Of a stretch of DNA of 64,000 nucleotides, positions 21,191 through 32,600 are shown one piece after another (the stretch's first letter is position 1; each line of letters starts with the position of its first letter). The stretch is from Balanoglossus misakiensis. Taxonomy: Eukaryota; Hemichordata. The stretch covers positions 1,550,001 to 1,614,000 of the forward strand of contig CM082592.2 in assembly GCA_040954595.2 (NCBI GenBank), written 5' to 3'. The position numbers and the translations under genes were made by a program. The notes under the pieces are model-generated. The model did not search any database. It saw only the letters and a program-made list of their open reading frames with translations, and had not been told where the DNA came from.

Positions 21191-22020
21191 AAGTGTTTCC
21201 AGAAGCATGGGATTCACATTACCACCTGGACCGCACAAGTCGATGCCTGTTTTGGAAAGGGTGGGAAGTGACATCAGACGAGCTCCTAAGAGCACCTGAT
21301 CTACCAATGCCTAAACATCCGGTACACTCCATCCACGGAATCGAAGTCTACAGTGAACCCGATCAATACCCATCCAACTTCGATAGGAAAGAAAACTGGA
21401 AGGTCGCACTGGGGGTGCATCCGAAAGCCATCCACCGACTGACCGACGAGGAATTCCAGAAACTTGGAGAGCTGATCTTGTCGCCTCAAGTGATCGCCCT
21501 CGGTGAAGTCGGTCTTGACAGGATGACCCCGTCGATCAACTGGAAAAAAACAAGAGGAGACCCTGGTGCGACTTCTGGAGTTGGGGATGCTAAGGAAGCC
21601 GATCATTTTACACATACGTGGCACCCACGCGGATAGATATTACATCGATGTCTGTGGCTGCGCCATGAGAATCTTGCGGCAATGTTGTGCGCCCATGCAA
21701 CGGGTGCGCCTCCATTGTTTCTCTGGCAACTGTTGGCTGGCACATCGTTGGATGAGGGAGTTCTCTAATATCTACTTCGGCTTCACTGGTCTGGTGGCAA
21801 CATTTGATAGGGAGAAGAGGCGGGCTCTACAGGAAATCCTGGGAAGCAAATTACTTATAGAAACTGATTCCCCGTACTTCCCGCTGACCCCAGAAGTTGA
21901 CGTGAACACTCCATGATACATCGGAGACGTGGTATCCGCAGTAGCAGAAGTGAGGGGAGTATCCACCCGCGAACTGCTGGAGATTACCGTGGCCAACAAC
22001 AAAAAATTGTATCAAGTGTA
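21191..22020 (+). pseudogene. TatD-family metal-dependent nuclease, C-terminal part of accessory region
   Basis: The TatD motifs occur in order: DSHYHLDR (HxH metal site), VALGVHPKAI, IALGEVGLD (Glu ligand), KPIILHIRG (His), RLHCFSGN (His) and LLIETDSPYFPL (Asp). All six expected metal ligands are present. The coding is spread over three frames, with breaks near 21187 (A-run), 21521 and 21543-21550 (A7 run), and TGA at 21914 before YIGDVVSAV and NNKKLYQV. TatD enzymes are 3'-5' DNases or RNases. Here the enzyme would be dead unless the A-run breaks are sequencing errors. Confidence 0.82.
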
Positions 22021-22261
22021 AAGCCCTGCTCCATCCTAAACGTAGATACGGTGGAAATATTTCAGTTACAGAACAGTTTACTATAAACAATTTATTTTCA
22101 AGGAATGTCTAATTCCGTCTACTCGGAGACAGACTTTTCTCGCATATTTCATAGTGAACTATTATATTTCGTTACAGTCCGTTGGTACAGTAGCCGACAT
22201 TTGACGCCCGATTATATAGGATTTATTGGTGCCCTGGAAACAAGCCAAAAATAGAACGGAG
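22021..22261. other. Spacer between TatD region and satellite
   Basis: AT-rich, no gene. It may include the 3' end of the upstream element; no LTR boundary is recognised. Confidence 0.4.
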
Positions 22262-25200
22262 GAGAGTGTAGAACACACTGGCAGGAGCGCATTAAAAGAA
22301 AGTTTTCCGATAGACTCTGTAGATCGACAGTTTGTTCTAAAATATTGTTGTGGAACGAGGTTATTGCGTCATAGTGCCTATCATATCCCTCGACTCCCGA
22401 AGAACTACGAGGATGACGTTACATCCGGGATCCCTCACTCTTCCGTCGGCTGCTTCACTTGCTATCCGAACCCCCAACCGACTAGACGTGCGTACGTGCT
22501 TATCCGATCCGCCTAACTACTACTAGTGTAAAACTACCAGTCCAAGTGACATCATAGCTACTTAAGCTATGTAGGTGTATCCTTGCACAAAGTCACAGTA
22601 TTAGTGTCAGTGTAAACACTACAATATCCATGGTTGCTTCCAAACGCCGTCTTGTTATTTGCATATTCCGTTGTGATGCGTGGAACACACAGGCCTGAGT
22701 GCATGTAGATCGACGATTTGTTATAAAATATCCACGAATGCTTCAAAACGCCGTCTTTTTCTTTGAATATTCCGTTGTGATGCGTAGAACACACAGGCCG
22801 GAGCGCAAAAGAAAGTTTTCCGGTAGACTCTGTAGATCGACGGTTTGTTCTAAAATATCCATGGTTGCTTCCAAACGCCGTCTTCTTATTTTCATATTCC
22901 GTTGTGATGCGTAGAACACATAGGCCTGAGTGCATAAGAAAATTTTCCAGTAGACTCTGTAGATCGACGGTGTGTTCTAAAATATCCATGGTTGCTTCCA
23001 AACGCCGTCTTGTTATTTTCATATTCCGTCGTGATGCGTAGAACACACAGGCCGGAGTGCATAAGAAAATTTTCCAGTAGACTCTGTAGATCGACGGTGT
23101 GTTCTAAGATATCCATGGCTGCTTCCAAACGCCGTCTTGTTATTTTTATATTCCGTCGTGATGCGTAGAACACACAGGCCGGAGTGCATTAGAACATTTT
23201 CCAGTAGACTCTGTAGATCGACGGTGTGTTCTAAGATATCCATGGTTGCTTCCAAACGCCGTCTTGTTATTTTCATATTCCGTCGTGATGCGTAGAACAC
23301 ACAGGCCGGAGTGCATTAGAACATTTTCCAGTAGACTCTGTAGATCGACGGTGTGTTCTAAGATATCCATGGTTGCTTCCAAACGCCGTCTTGTTATTTT
23401 CATATTCCGTCGTGATGCGTAGAACACACAGGCCGGAGTGCATTAGAACATTTTCCAGTAGACTCTGTAGATCGACGGTGTGTTCTAAGATATCCATGGT
23501 TGCTTCCAAACGCCGTCTTGTTATTTTCATATTCCGTCGTGATGCGTAGAACACACAGGCCGGAGTGCATTAGAACATTTTCCAGTAGACTCTGTAGATC
23601 GACGGTGTGTTCTAAGATATCCATGGTTGCTTCCAAACGCCGTCTTGTTATTTTCATATTCCGTCGTGATGCGTAGAACACACAGGCCGGAGTGCATTAG
23701 AAAATTTTCCAGTAGACTCTGTAGATCGACGGTGTGTTCTAAAATATCCATGGTTGCTTCCAAACGCCGTCTTGTTATTTTCATATTCCGTCGTGATGCG
23801 TAGAACACACAGGCCGGAGTGCATAAGAAAATTTTCCAGTAGACTCTGTAGATCGACGGTGTGTTCTAAAATATCCATGGTTGCTTCCAAACGCCGTCTT
23901 GTTATTTTCATATTCCGTCGTGATGCGTAGAACACACAGGCCGGAGTGCATAAGAAAATTTTCCAGTAGACTCTGTAGATCGACGGTGTGTTCTAATATA
24001 TCCATGGTTGCTTCCAAACGCCGTCTTGTTATTTTTATATTCCGTCGTGATGCGTAGAACACACAGGCCGGAGTGCATTAGAACATTTTCCAGTAGACTC
24101 TGTAGATCGACGGTGTGTTCTAAGATATCCATGGTTGCTTCCAAACGCCGTCTTGTTATTTTCATATTCCGTCGTGATGCGTAGAACACACAGGCCGGAG
24201 TGCATTAGAACATTTTCCAGTAGACTCTGTAGATCGACGGTGTGTTCTAAGATATCCATGGTTGCTTCCAAACGCCGTCTTGTTATTTTCATATTCCGTC
24301 GTGATGCGTAGAACACACAGGCCGGAGTGCATTATAACATTTTCCAGTAGACTCTGTAGATCGACGGTGTGTTCTAAGATATCCATGGTTGCTTCCAAAC
24401 GCCGTCTTGTTATTTTCATATTCCGTCGTGATGCGTAGAACACACAGGCCGGAGTGCATTAGAACATTTTCCAGTAGACTCTGTAGATCGACGGTGTGTT
24501 CTAAGATATCCATGGTTGCTTCCAAACGCCGTCTTGTTATTTTCATATTCCGTCGTGATGCGTAGAACACACAGGCCGGAGTGCATTAGAACATTTTCCA
24601 GTAGACTCTGTAGATCGACGGTGTGTTCTAAAATATCCATGGTTGCTTCCAAACGCCGTCTTGTTATTTTCATATTCCGTCGTGATGCGTAGAACACACA
24701 GGCCGGAGTGCATAAGAAAATTTTCCAGTAGACTCTGTAGATCGACGGTGTGTTCTAAAATATCCATGGTTGCTTCCAAACGCCGTCTTGTTATTTTCAT
24801 ATTCCGTCGTGATGCGTAGAACACACAGGCCGGAGTGCATAAGAAAATTTTCCAGTAGACTCTGTAGATCGACGGTGTGTTCTAATATAGCCATGGTTGC
24901 TTCCAAACGCCGTCTTGTTATTTTCATATTCCGTCGTGATGCGTAGAACACACAGGCCGGAGTGCATAAGAAAATTTTCCAGTAGACTCTGTAGATCGAC
25001 GGTGTGTTCTAAAATATCCATGGTTGCTTCCAAACGCCGTCTTGTTATTTTCATATTCCGTCGTGATGCGTAGAACACACAGGCCGGAGTGCATAAGAAA
25101 ATTTTCCAGTAGACTCTGTAGATCGACGGTGTGTTCTAATATATCCATGGTTGCTTCCAAACGCCGTCTTGTTATTTTCATATTCCGTCGTGATGCGTAG

Positions 25201-28115
25201 AACACACAGGCCGGAGTGCATAAGAAAATTTTCCAGTAGACTCTGTAGATCGACGGTGTGTTCTAAAATATCCATGGTTGCTTCCAAACGCCGTCTTGTT
25301 ATTTTCATATTCCGTCGTGATGCGTAGAACACACAGGCCGGAGTGCATAAGAAAATTTTCCAGTAGACTCTGTAGATCGACGGTGTGTTCTAAAATATCC
25401 ATGGTTGCTTCCAAACGCTGTCTTGTTATTTTCATATTCCGTCGTGATGCGTAGAACACACAGGCCGGAGTGCATTATAACATTTTCCAGTAGACTCTGT
25501 AGATCGACGGTGTGTTCTAAGATATCCATGGTTGCTTCCAAACGCCGTCTTGTTATTTTCATATTCCGTCGTGATGCGTAGAACACACAGGCCGGAGTGC
25601 ATTAGAACATTTTCCAGTAGACTCTGTAGATCGACGGTGTGTTCTAAGATATCCATGGTTGCTTCCAAACGCCGTCTTGTTATTTTCATATTCCGTCGTG
25701 ATGCGTAGAACACACAGGCCGGAGTGCATTAGAACATTTTCCAGTAGACTCTGTAGATCGACGGTGTGTTCTAAAATATCCATGGTTGCTTCCAAACGCC
25801 GTCTTGTTATTTTCATATTCCGTCGTGATGCGTAGAACACACAGGCCGGAGTGCATAAGAAAATTTTCCAGTAGACTCTGTAGATCGACGGTGTGTTCTA
25901 AAATATCCATGGTTGCTTCCAAACGCCGTCTTGTTATTTTCATATTCCGTCGTGATGCGTAGAACACACAGGCCGGAGTGCATAAGAAAATTTTCCAGTA
26001 GACTCTGTAGATCGACGGTGTGTTCTAATATATCCATGGTTGCTTCCAAACGCCGTCTTGTTATTTTCATATTCCGTCGCGATGCGTAGAACACACAGGC
26101 CGGAGTGCATAAGAAAATTTTCCAGTAGACTCTGTAGATCGACGGTGTGTTCTAAAATATCCATGGTTGCTTCCAAACGCCGTCTTGTTATTTTCATATT
26201 CCGTCGTGATGCGTAGAACACACAGGCCGGAGTGCATAAGAAAATTTTCCAGTAGACTCTGTAGATCGACGGTGTGTTCTAAAATATCCATGGTTGCTTC
26301 CAAACGCTGTCTTGTTATTTTCATATTCCGTCGTGATGCGTAGAACACACAGGCCGGAGTGCATAAGAAAATTTTCCAGTAGACTCTGTAGATCGACGGT
26401 GTGTTCTAAAATATCCATGGTTGCTTCCAAACGCCGTCTTGTTATTTTCATATTCCGTCGTGATGCGTAGAACACACAGGCCGGAGTGCATAAGAAAATT
26501 TTCCAGTAGACTCTGTAGATCGACGGTGTGTTCTAATATATCCATGGTTGCTTCCAAACGCCGTCTTGTTATTTTCATATTCCGTCGTGATGCGTAGAAC
26601 ACACAGGCCGGAGTGCATTAGAACATTTTCCAGTAGACTCTGTAGATCGACGGTGTGTTCTAAAATATCCATGGTTGCTTCCAAACGCCGTCTTGTTATT
26701 TTCATATTCCGTCGTGATGCGTAGAACACACAGGCCGGAGTGCATAAGAAAATTTTCCAGTAGACTCTGTAGATCGACGGTGTGTTCTAAAATATCCATG
26801 GTTGCTTCCAAACGCTGTCTTGTTATTTTCATATTCCGTCGTGATGCGTAGAACACACAGGCCGGAGTGCATAAGAAAATTTTCCAGTAGACTCTGTAGA
26901 TCGACGGTATGTTCTAATATATCCATGGTTGCTTCCAAACGCCGTCTTGTTATTTTCATATTCCGTCGTGATGCGTAGAACACACAGGCCGGAGTGCATA
27001 AGAAAATTTTCCAGTAGACTCTGTAGATCGACGGTGTGTTCTAAAATATCCATGGTTGCTTCCAAACGCCGTCTTGTTATTTTCATATTCCGTCGTGATG
27101 CGTAGAACACACAGGCCGGAGTGCATAAGAAAATTTTCCAGTAGACTCTGTAGATCGACGGTGTGTTCTAATATATCCATGGTTGCTTCCAAACGCCGTC
27201 TTGTTATTTTCATATTCCGTCGTGATGCGTAGAACACACAGGCCGGAGTGCATAAGAAAATTTTCCAGTAGACTCTGTAGATCGACGGTGTGTTCTAAAA
27301 TATCCATGGTTGCTTCCAAACGCCGTCTTGTTATTTTCATATTCCGTCGTGATGCGTAGAACACACAGGCCGGAGTGCATAAGAAAATTTTCCAGTAGAC
27401 TCTGTAGATCGACGGTGTGTTCTAAAATATCCATGGTTGCTTCCAAACGCTGTCTTGTTATTTTCATATTCCGTCGTGATGCGTAGAACACACAGGCCGG
27501 AGTGCATAAGAAAATTTTCCAGTAGACTCTGTAGATCGACGGTGTGTTCTAATATATCCATGGTTGCTTCCAAACGCCGTCTTGTTATTTTCATATTCCG
27601 TCGTGATGCGTAGAACACACAGGCCGGAGTGCATAAGAAAATTTTCCAGTAGACTCTGTAGATCGACGGTGTGTTCTAAAATATCCATGGTTGCTTCCAA
27701 ACGCAGTCTTGTTATTTTCATATTCCGTTGTGATGCGTGGAACACACAGGCCTGAGTGCATGTAGATCGACGATTTGTTCTAAAATATCCATGGATGCTT
27801 CCAAACACCGTCTTTTTCTTTGCATATTCCGTTGTGATGCGTAGAACACACAGGCCGGAGCGCAAAAGAAAGTTTTCCGGTAGACTCTGTAGATCGACGG
27901 TTTGTTCTAAAATATCCATGGATGCTTCCAAACGCCGTCTTGTTATTTTCATATTCCGTCGTGATGCGTAGAACACACAGGCCGGAGTGCATAAGAAAAT
28001 TTTCCAGTAGACTCTGTAGATCGACGGTGTGTTCTAAAATATCCATGGTTGCTTCCAAACGCCGTCTTGTTATTTTCATATTCCGTCGTGATGCGAAGAA
28101 CACACAGGCAGGAGT
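22262..28115. repeat. 127-bp satellite array, first block (about 44 units)
   Basis: Unit of 127 bp containing CCATGGTTGCTTCCAAACGC, TTCCGTCGTGATGCGTAGAA and GTAGATCGACGGTGTGTTC. Successive ORF-like frames start exactly 127 bases apart. Core units are nearly identical, while edge units (22262-23000, 27690-27950) diverge, as is usual for satellites homogenised by unequal exchange. Variant types recur in patterns: CATTAGAACATT with TAAGATATCC, CATAAGAAAATT with TAAAATATCC or TAATATATCC. Rare markers recur at multiples of 127: AAACGCTGTC at 25418, 26307, 26815 and 27450. The first unit is split by the insert at 22346-22623. 127 is not divisible by 3 and the repeat encodes nothing credible. Confidence 0.96.
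22346..22623. mobile_element. Solo-LTR-like insert (278 bp) with 4-bp target duplication
   Basis: Begins TGTTGTGGAACG and ends CACTACA, flanked by ATAT at 22342-22345 and 22624-22627. Removing it and one ATAT restores a normal satellite unit (TTCTAAAATAT joined to CCATGG). The TG...CA ends, length and 4-bp duplication fit a solo LTR. The family is not identified. Confidence 0.7.
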
Positions 28116-29600
28116 TGTGGCTGAAGCCATGCAAAAACAAAGGAATTTCGTATTTTTAATTATGAGGGATATGCACGAACAGTTTGTTGCTTTAAAACCT
28201 TACTCCATAAAAATAGTTCCCTTTTTGTTACGAGTTTCGATGTTGTAGACTTTTAATTTTCACAGAGAAAGATGTTGTGACTTTATGTGTACCTTTGAAG
28301 GTCATTGTGAACACATCGACAAACCATATTTCGCCCAAAAGTTTTACAAGTAGTCCATCTACGATTGTCATATCACTACACATTTTTACCTCGTGTTTTC
28401 GACTTCGCTATGGGACGGTGAAGTACACCCTCGTCTCTCGTTTCGCACCCTTCGATATTTCGTTCGTATTTCGAAACTTCCCGACCACAAGGCTTTACAA
28501 GTCGCCAGCGAGGTAATATATCTTTCGGTATTCTTACAGATATGAATTGTATTTCGTGAAACTTTATTGTAATTAGACTTTGACGAGTTGTCTGCATCTT
28601 GTACATCAGTCACGTACATCGAACTGTGTTGCTTGCACATATCTGTTTTCGATTGAAATCATTCTCGATTTTTGTATATGTAATTCTTTCGATTTGACAT
28701 TTTGTATTTGTATTTATGTTTCAGTTTTTACGGTTTACGGTTTACTCGGTCTTTTCGTACCACGGTTTATTCGGTCTATTCGAATCAGTCTCGGTCATTC
28801 TCGAGGTCTATTTGGCCTATTCGCATCGAGGTCTGCGCACATCTCGTCTTTCGAAGTCTTTCGACTATTGTGTACAGTCTCGTACGGTTGCTTTCGGCGA
28901 TCGCTCGATCGATTTATCGACAATAAACCGAAGACCCGTATATGGAAACTCGACTCTGACTTTTGAATATTACGGAAAAGCTTTGGCGGTCACAGTAAAA
29001 ACTCGGGCGCTAGTAAAAACTCGTGCGCGAGTAGGAACTCGGACCTTCGAAACAGAACTCGGAACGGACGTAAGTCTTTCAACGATTTTATTGCTGTTCG
29101 ATCTGGAGGTGAAATTATCGTCCTACACCATTGTGTGTGACGTCATCGGTTCATCCGAAGACTCGTCGTCGAGGGCGCTGTTACATGGTTCAGCCAGTAT
29201 TCGCCTATTACCCTACTGTTGAATCAACCCATGAAGACTACAGACTGCAGAGAAGAGTGAAGATGTTCAGCGACTGTTAACAGAAGCAGCAGATTGAACA
29301 TTCTAGACACTCTCCTTCGGAATTAGGACAGAATATTGAACACTGACTTTGAACATTAATATTGAACTTTGAACTCTGAGCACATTTCCTCATTGTCATT
29401 TTGGCTTGTGTGATTTGTACATTCAGTTTTATCAATGTCCCCAAATTGTGCACATTAGTGTCACTCGTATCAGCCTTTGCGATACAAAGAGTCTCCTTTG
29501 TTGAAACTCACACAGTTTTGAATTTGTCAAATTGTTTGAAATTTTTCACTGTCAGTACCCGGCATCAAATTGCTTGTGTAGTTACTCCCTCGGGTTTAGA
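28116..29600 (+). repeat. BEL 5' LTR (3' boundary approximate)
   Basis: Starts TGTGGCTGAAG. It is rich in TTCGA-like words and duplicated at 35998. The end is uncertain because both copies continue identically into internal sequence; the primer-binding site was not identified. Open frames of up to 168 codons inside it are repeated in both LTRs and look like chance. Confidence 0.75.
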
Positions 29601-29676
29601 TTTCGAAATTTGTATCTACACTGAATAGTCACAGTGATTGTTTCAGCTTTCTAGTTGTGTTCACCCAAGTTCAACT

Positions 29677-32600
29677 ATGGCCGAAAAGGACACACAGGAA
29701 TCAGTGCCAACCGCTGATGATCAAGGTAAGCCTGATGAAACAGATCAAATTGTAACAAAGGCAGAGATTCATGAAACTGAAATGGATGAAAATGTGTATA
29801 CATTACGCAGATCAGAACGAGTACCCAAGCTTACTGAGAAAGCTAGGGAAGGTAAGTTAATTGATTTGGAGAAGCAGTTCTGGCGTACTCACAATCGGTT
29901 GTTGTCATTTGTGAAAAACCCTGACATATTCGACAAAGAGTCTGTAGAAAACATATATACTATTTTGAAAGAAATAGAGCGCGAGCGCACTGTTTTGATT
30001 GAAATTCATGATCAGATACGCGCCGTGTCGGACACCCCCTTAGAGGATGTATTGAAAGCCGTCGATCGTTTGAATTTGCGCGTGGATAGTGTCATCAATT
30101 ATGCACAGCGACTGATTGCGCGAGCCGATGCTCATAGCTCAGTTTCATTCGGATCCGTGCCTTCACATCACACAAAGTCGAGCTCTAGGTCATCCAAACG
30201 ATCCAGCTCTTCCAGTACGTCATCAGTACGGAGAAACGCTGCTGTCAGGGCAGCTGCCCTACAGGCGGAAATCGAAGCAAAACATGAAGAGACAGCACAT
30301 GAAGAGGAATTGGAACACTTAGAGGCAGAAGAAAAAAGACGACAAGCGGCAGCTGTGGCAGAAGAGAGAAGACGCCAAGAAGAAGCTGAGGCAGAAATAC
30401 GTCGTAGGAAAAGAGTGTTAGAAAGACAGAAACTAGTAGGAGAACTGCATGTGGAGAAAGCGAAGATAGCTGCTTGTGAAAGAGAAGAACTACTCGACAA
30501 CCTGCCATTAGCGAAGACTGTGTTTCCACCGGTGACGAGCGAGTTACCTATCGTGAAGACCGAACCGATCAGCCAGTCGACACCAGCTGCTCACATTCCC
30601 ACGCGTACTGTAAAAACAGAACCAGTCACCCCGCCGACTACCAAGCCGTCGACGTCGCAACCGAAACCACAAGATTATACACTACGTGCAACAGCAAATG
30701 AATATCGCCCATCGGAGAACAGAGAAGACCTCAAGGTATTGACAGAAGCCTTGGCAACATCTGTGTCCTTGAGCAGACTCGCTACACCCGAACCACCAAT
30801 ATTCATGGGAGACCCACTTTCTTATCCAGATTGGATATCGTCTTTCATCACCTTAGTTGAATCACGAGGGGTCCCACCAATCGAAAGAATCCATCACCTG
30901 AAGAAGTATTTGGGTGGACCTGCTAAGGAAGCAGTCGCCGGATGCTTCTTACTCCGAAGTGAAGGAGCATACGAAGAGGCAAGAACCATTCTGGAAGAAC
31001 GATACGGTAATTCTTTCGCCGTAACAGAGGCCTTTAGAGAAAAAATTGAAAGATGGCCGAGAATCCCCGGCAAGGACGGGAAGGCATTGCGAAAGTTCGC
31101 AGACTTCTTGAAACAATGCCGGATTGCGATGAAGGATATCCCAGACCTCGCAGTGCTGAACGATATCCACGAAAATAGGAAAATGCTCCAGAAGTTACCG
31201 GACTGGCTCGTAAACAGATGGAGCAGGATCGTAGCAAAAATAAAAAAGGCTACGAACGCATACCCCCCATTCGAAAGATTTGTCTGCTTCATGATGGAGG
31301 AGGCAGATATTGCATGTGACCCATTGACCTCAATCGGCTCGCTGAGGTCACCAACGGACAGAGACCCGGAGAAAACTCCGACCAGCACCAGGAGGCGCAA
31401 CCCAGGTGCACGTACGCTCTCGACCACAGCAAAACCAGGGGCGGTAAACCAGTCGTGTGTTTTCTGCAAAAAGACTGGGCACGCTATACAGGAATGTTAT
31501 AGCTTTGCTTCCACGCCTATGTCTGAAAGACAGGAATTTGTTCGAAAGGGCGGTTACTGCTTCGGATGTCTTAACACGGGGCACATCTCAAAGAACTGCA
31601 AATCCCGTGGCGTGTGTAAAAAATGCAGTAGGAAACATCCCACCAGTCTGCATTCCGACGAAAAAATTGTCCAGCCGAGGATGTTTAATTCGTCCATGAA
31701 CGAAACCATGAGCACTGTTCAGTCTCCAGTGCGAGACTACAGAAAAGAAACCACACCTGAAACGAAGAAAGCGGACTGCTATGGTGTGACTTGCCCGCGA
31801 GGAAAGTCTATTTCGTCGATGATCGTTCCAGTATGGATTTCTGGATACGAAGAACCGAACAGAGAGATTCTAGTGTACGCGCTGTTGGACACACAGTCAG
31901 ACACTACTTTCGTGTTGGATCATGTCGCTGAACAGCTACATACAGCATCTGAGCCAGCAAACCTTCGTATGACAACCATGACAACGAGCAACAAGGTTGT
32001 CACCTGTCACAAGTATCGCAAACTCAGAGTTCGCGGATTTGACTGTGACAAAATAGTTCCGTTGCCCACTACGTATTCGCTTGATTACATACCAGTGGAA
32101 AAATCGCACATACCCACTCGTGATATGGCCAATGGGTGGCCTCATCTTAGAGAAATCGCTACTCGTATTCATCCTCAACAGAAATGTGAAGTTGGTCTGT
32201 TGATAGGTTATGATTGTCCTCAAGCCCTAGCACCTCGTAGCTGTGTCACAGGCAGTGGAAATCAGCCATTCGCAGTAGAGACAGACTTAGGATGGAGCAT
32301 CGTCGGACATCTTACACATCGAGATGAAAGGGAAGATGTCTTCAGTTTTACCCATAGAGTACTTACAAGGGTGATACCAGACGGTCTACAACCAGGTGTA
32401 GACAGTCAGCAGAGACTTCGTATGGAAGAGTCTCATTCGTCGGCAGTTCGTTATGCCTTTAAGACCACAGCCAAGGAGCAAGTCCTCAACCCTTTGGACG
32501 TGGTGAGAATTCTCGAATCGGACTTCAACGAACAAAGAGTTGAAGAAACCGCCATGTCTCAGGACGACATTCGATTTTTGAAGATCATGGAAAATGGTAT

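Noticed and set aside
22567-22630. tRNA-like or primer-binding sequence near the satellite start
   Set aside because: No cloverleaf or A/B box could be built; the stretch is the end of the solo-LTR-like insert.
22262-28115. CRISPR-like array
   Set aside because: Units are contiguous 127-bp repeats with no unique spacers, in a eukaryotic setting.
22567-28140. Dozens of overlapping 93-codon open frames on the minus strand
   Set aside because: They recur every 127 bases because the satellite unit lacks stops in some frames. 127 is not a multiple of 3, so there is no continuous protein and no sign of selection on one.
28277-29222. ORFs of 79-168 codons inside the BEL LTR
   Set aside because: They overlap in several frames, lack recognisable domains and recur only because the LTR is duplicated at 35998.
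30168-31699. Minus-strand ORFs of 94-191 codons opposite BEL gag
   Set aside because: They are shadows of the intact plus-strand polyprotein and contain no domains.
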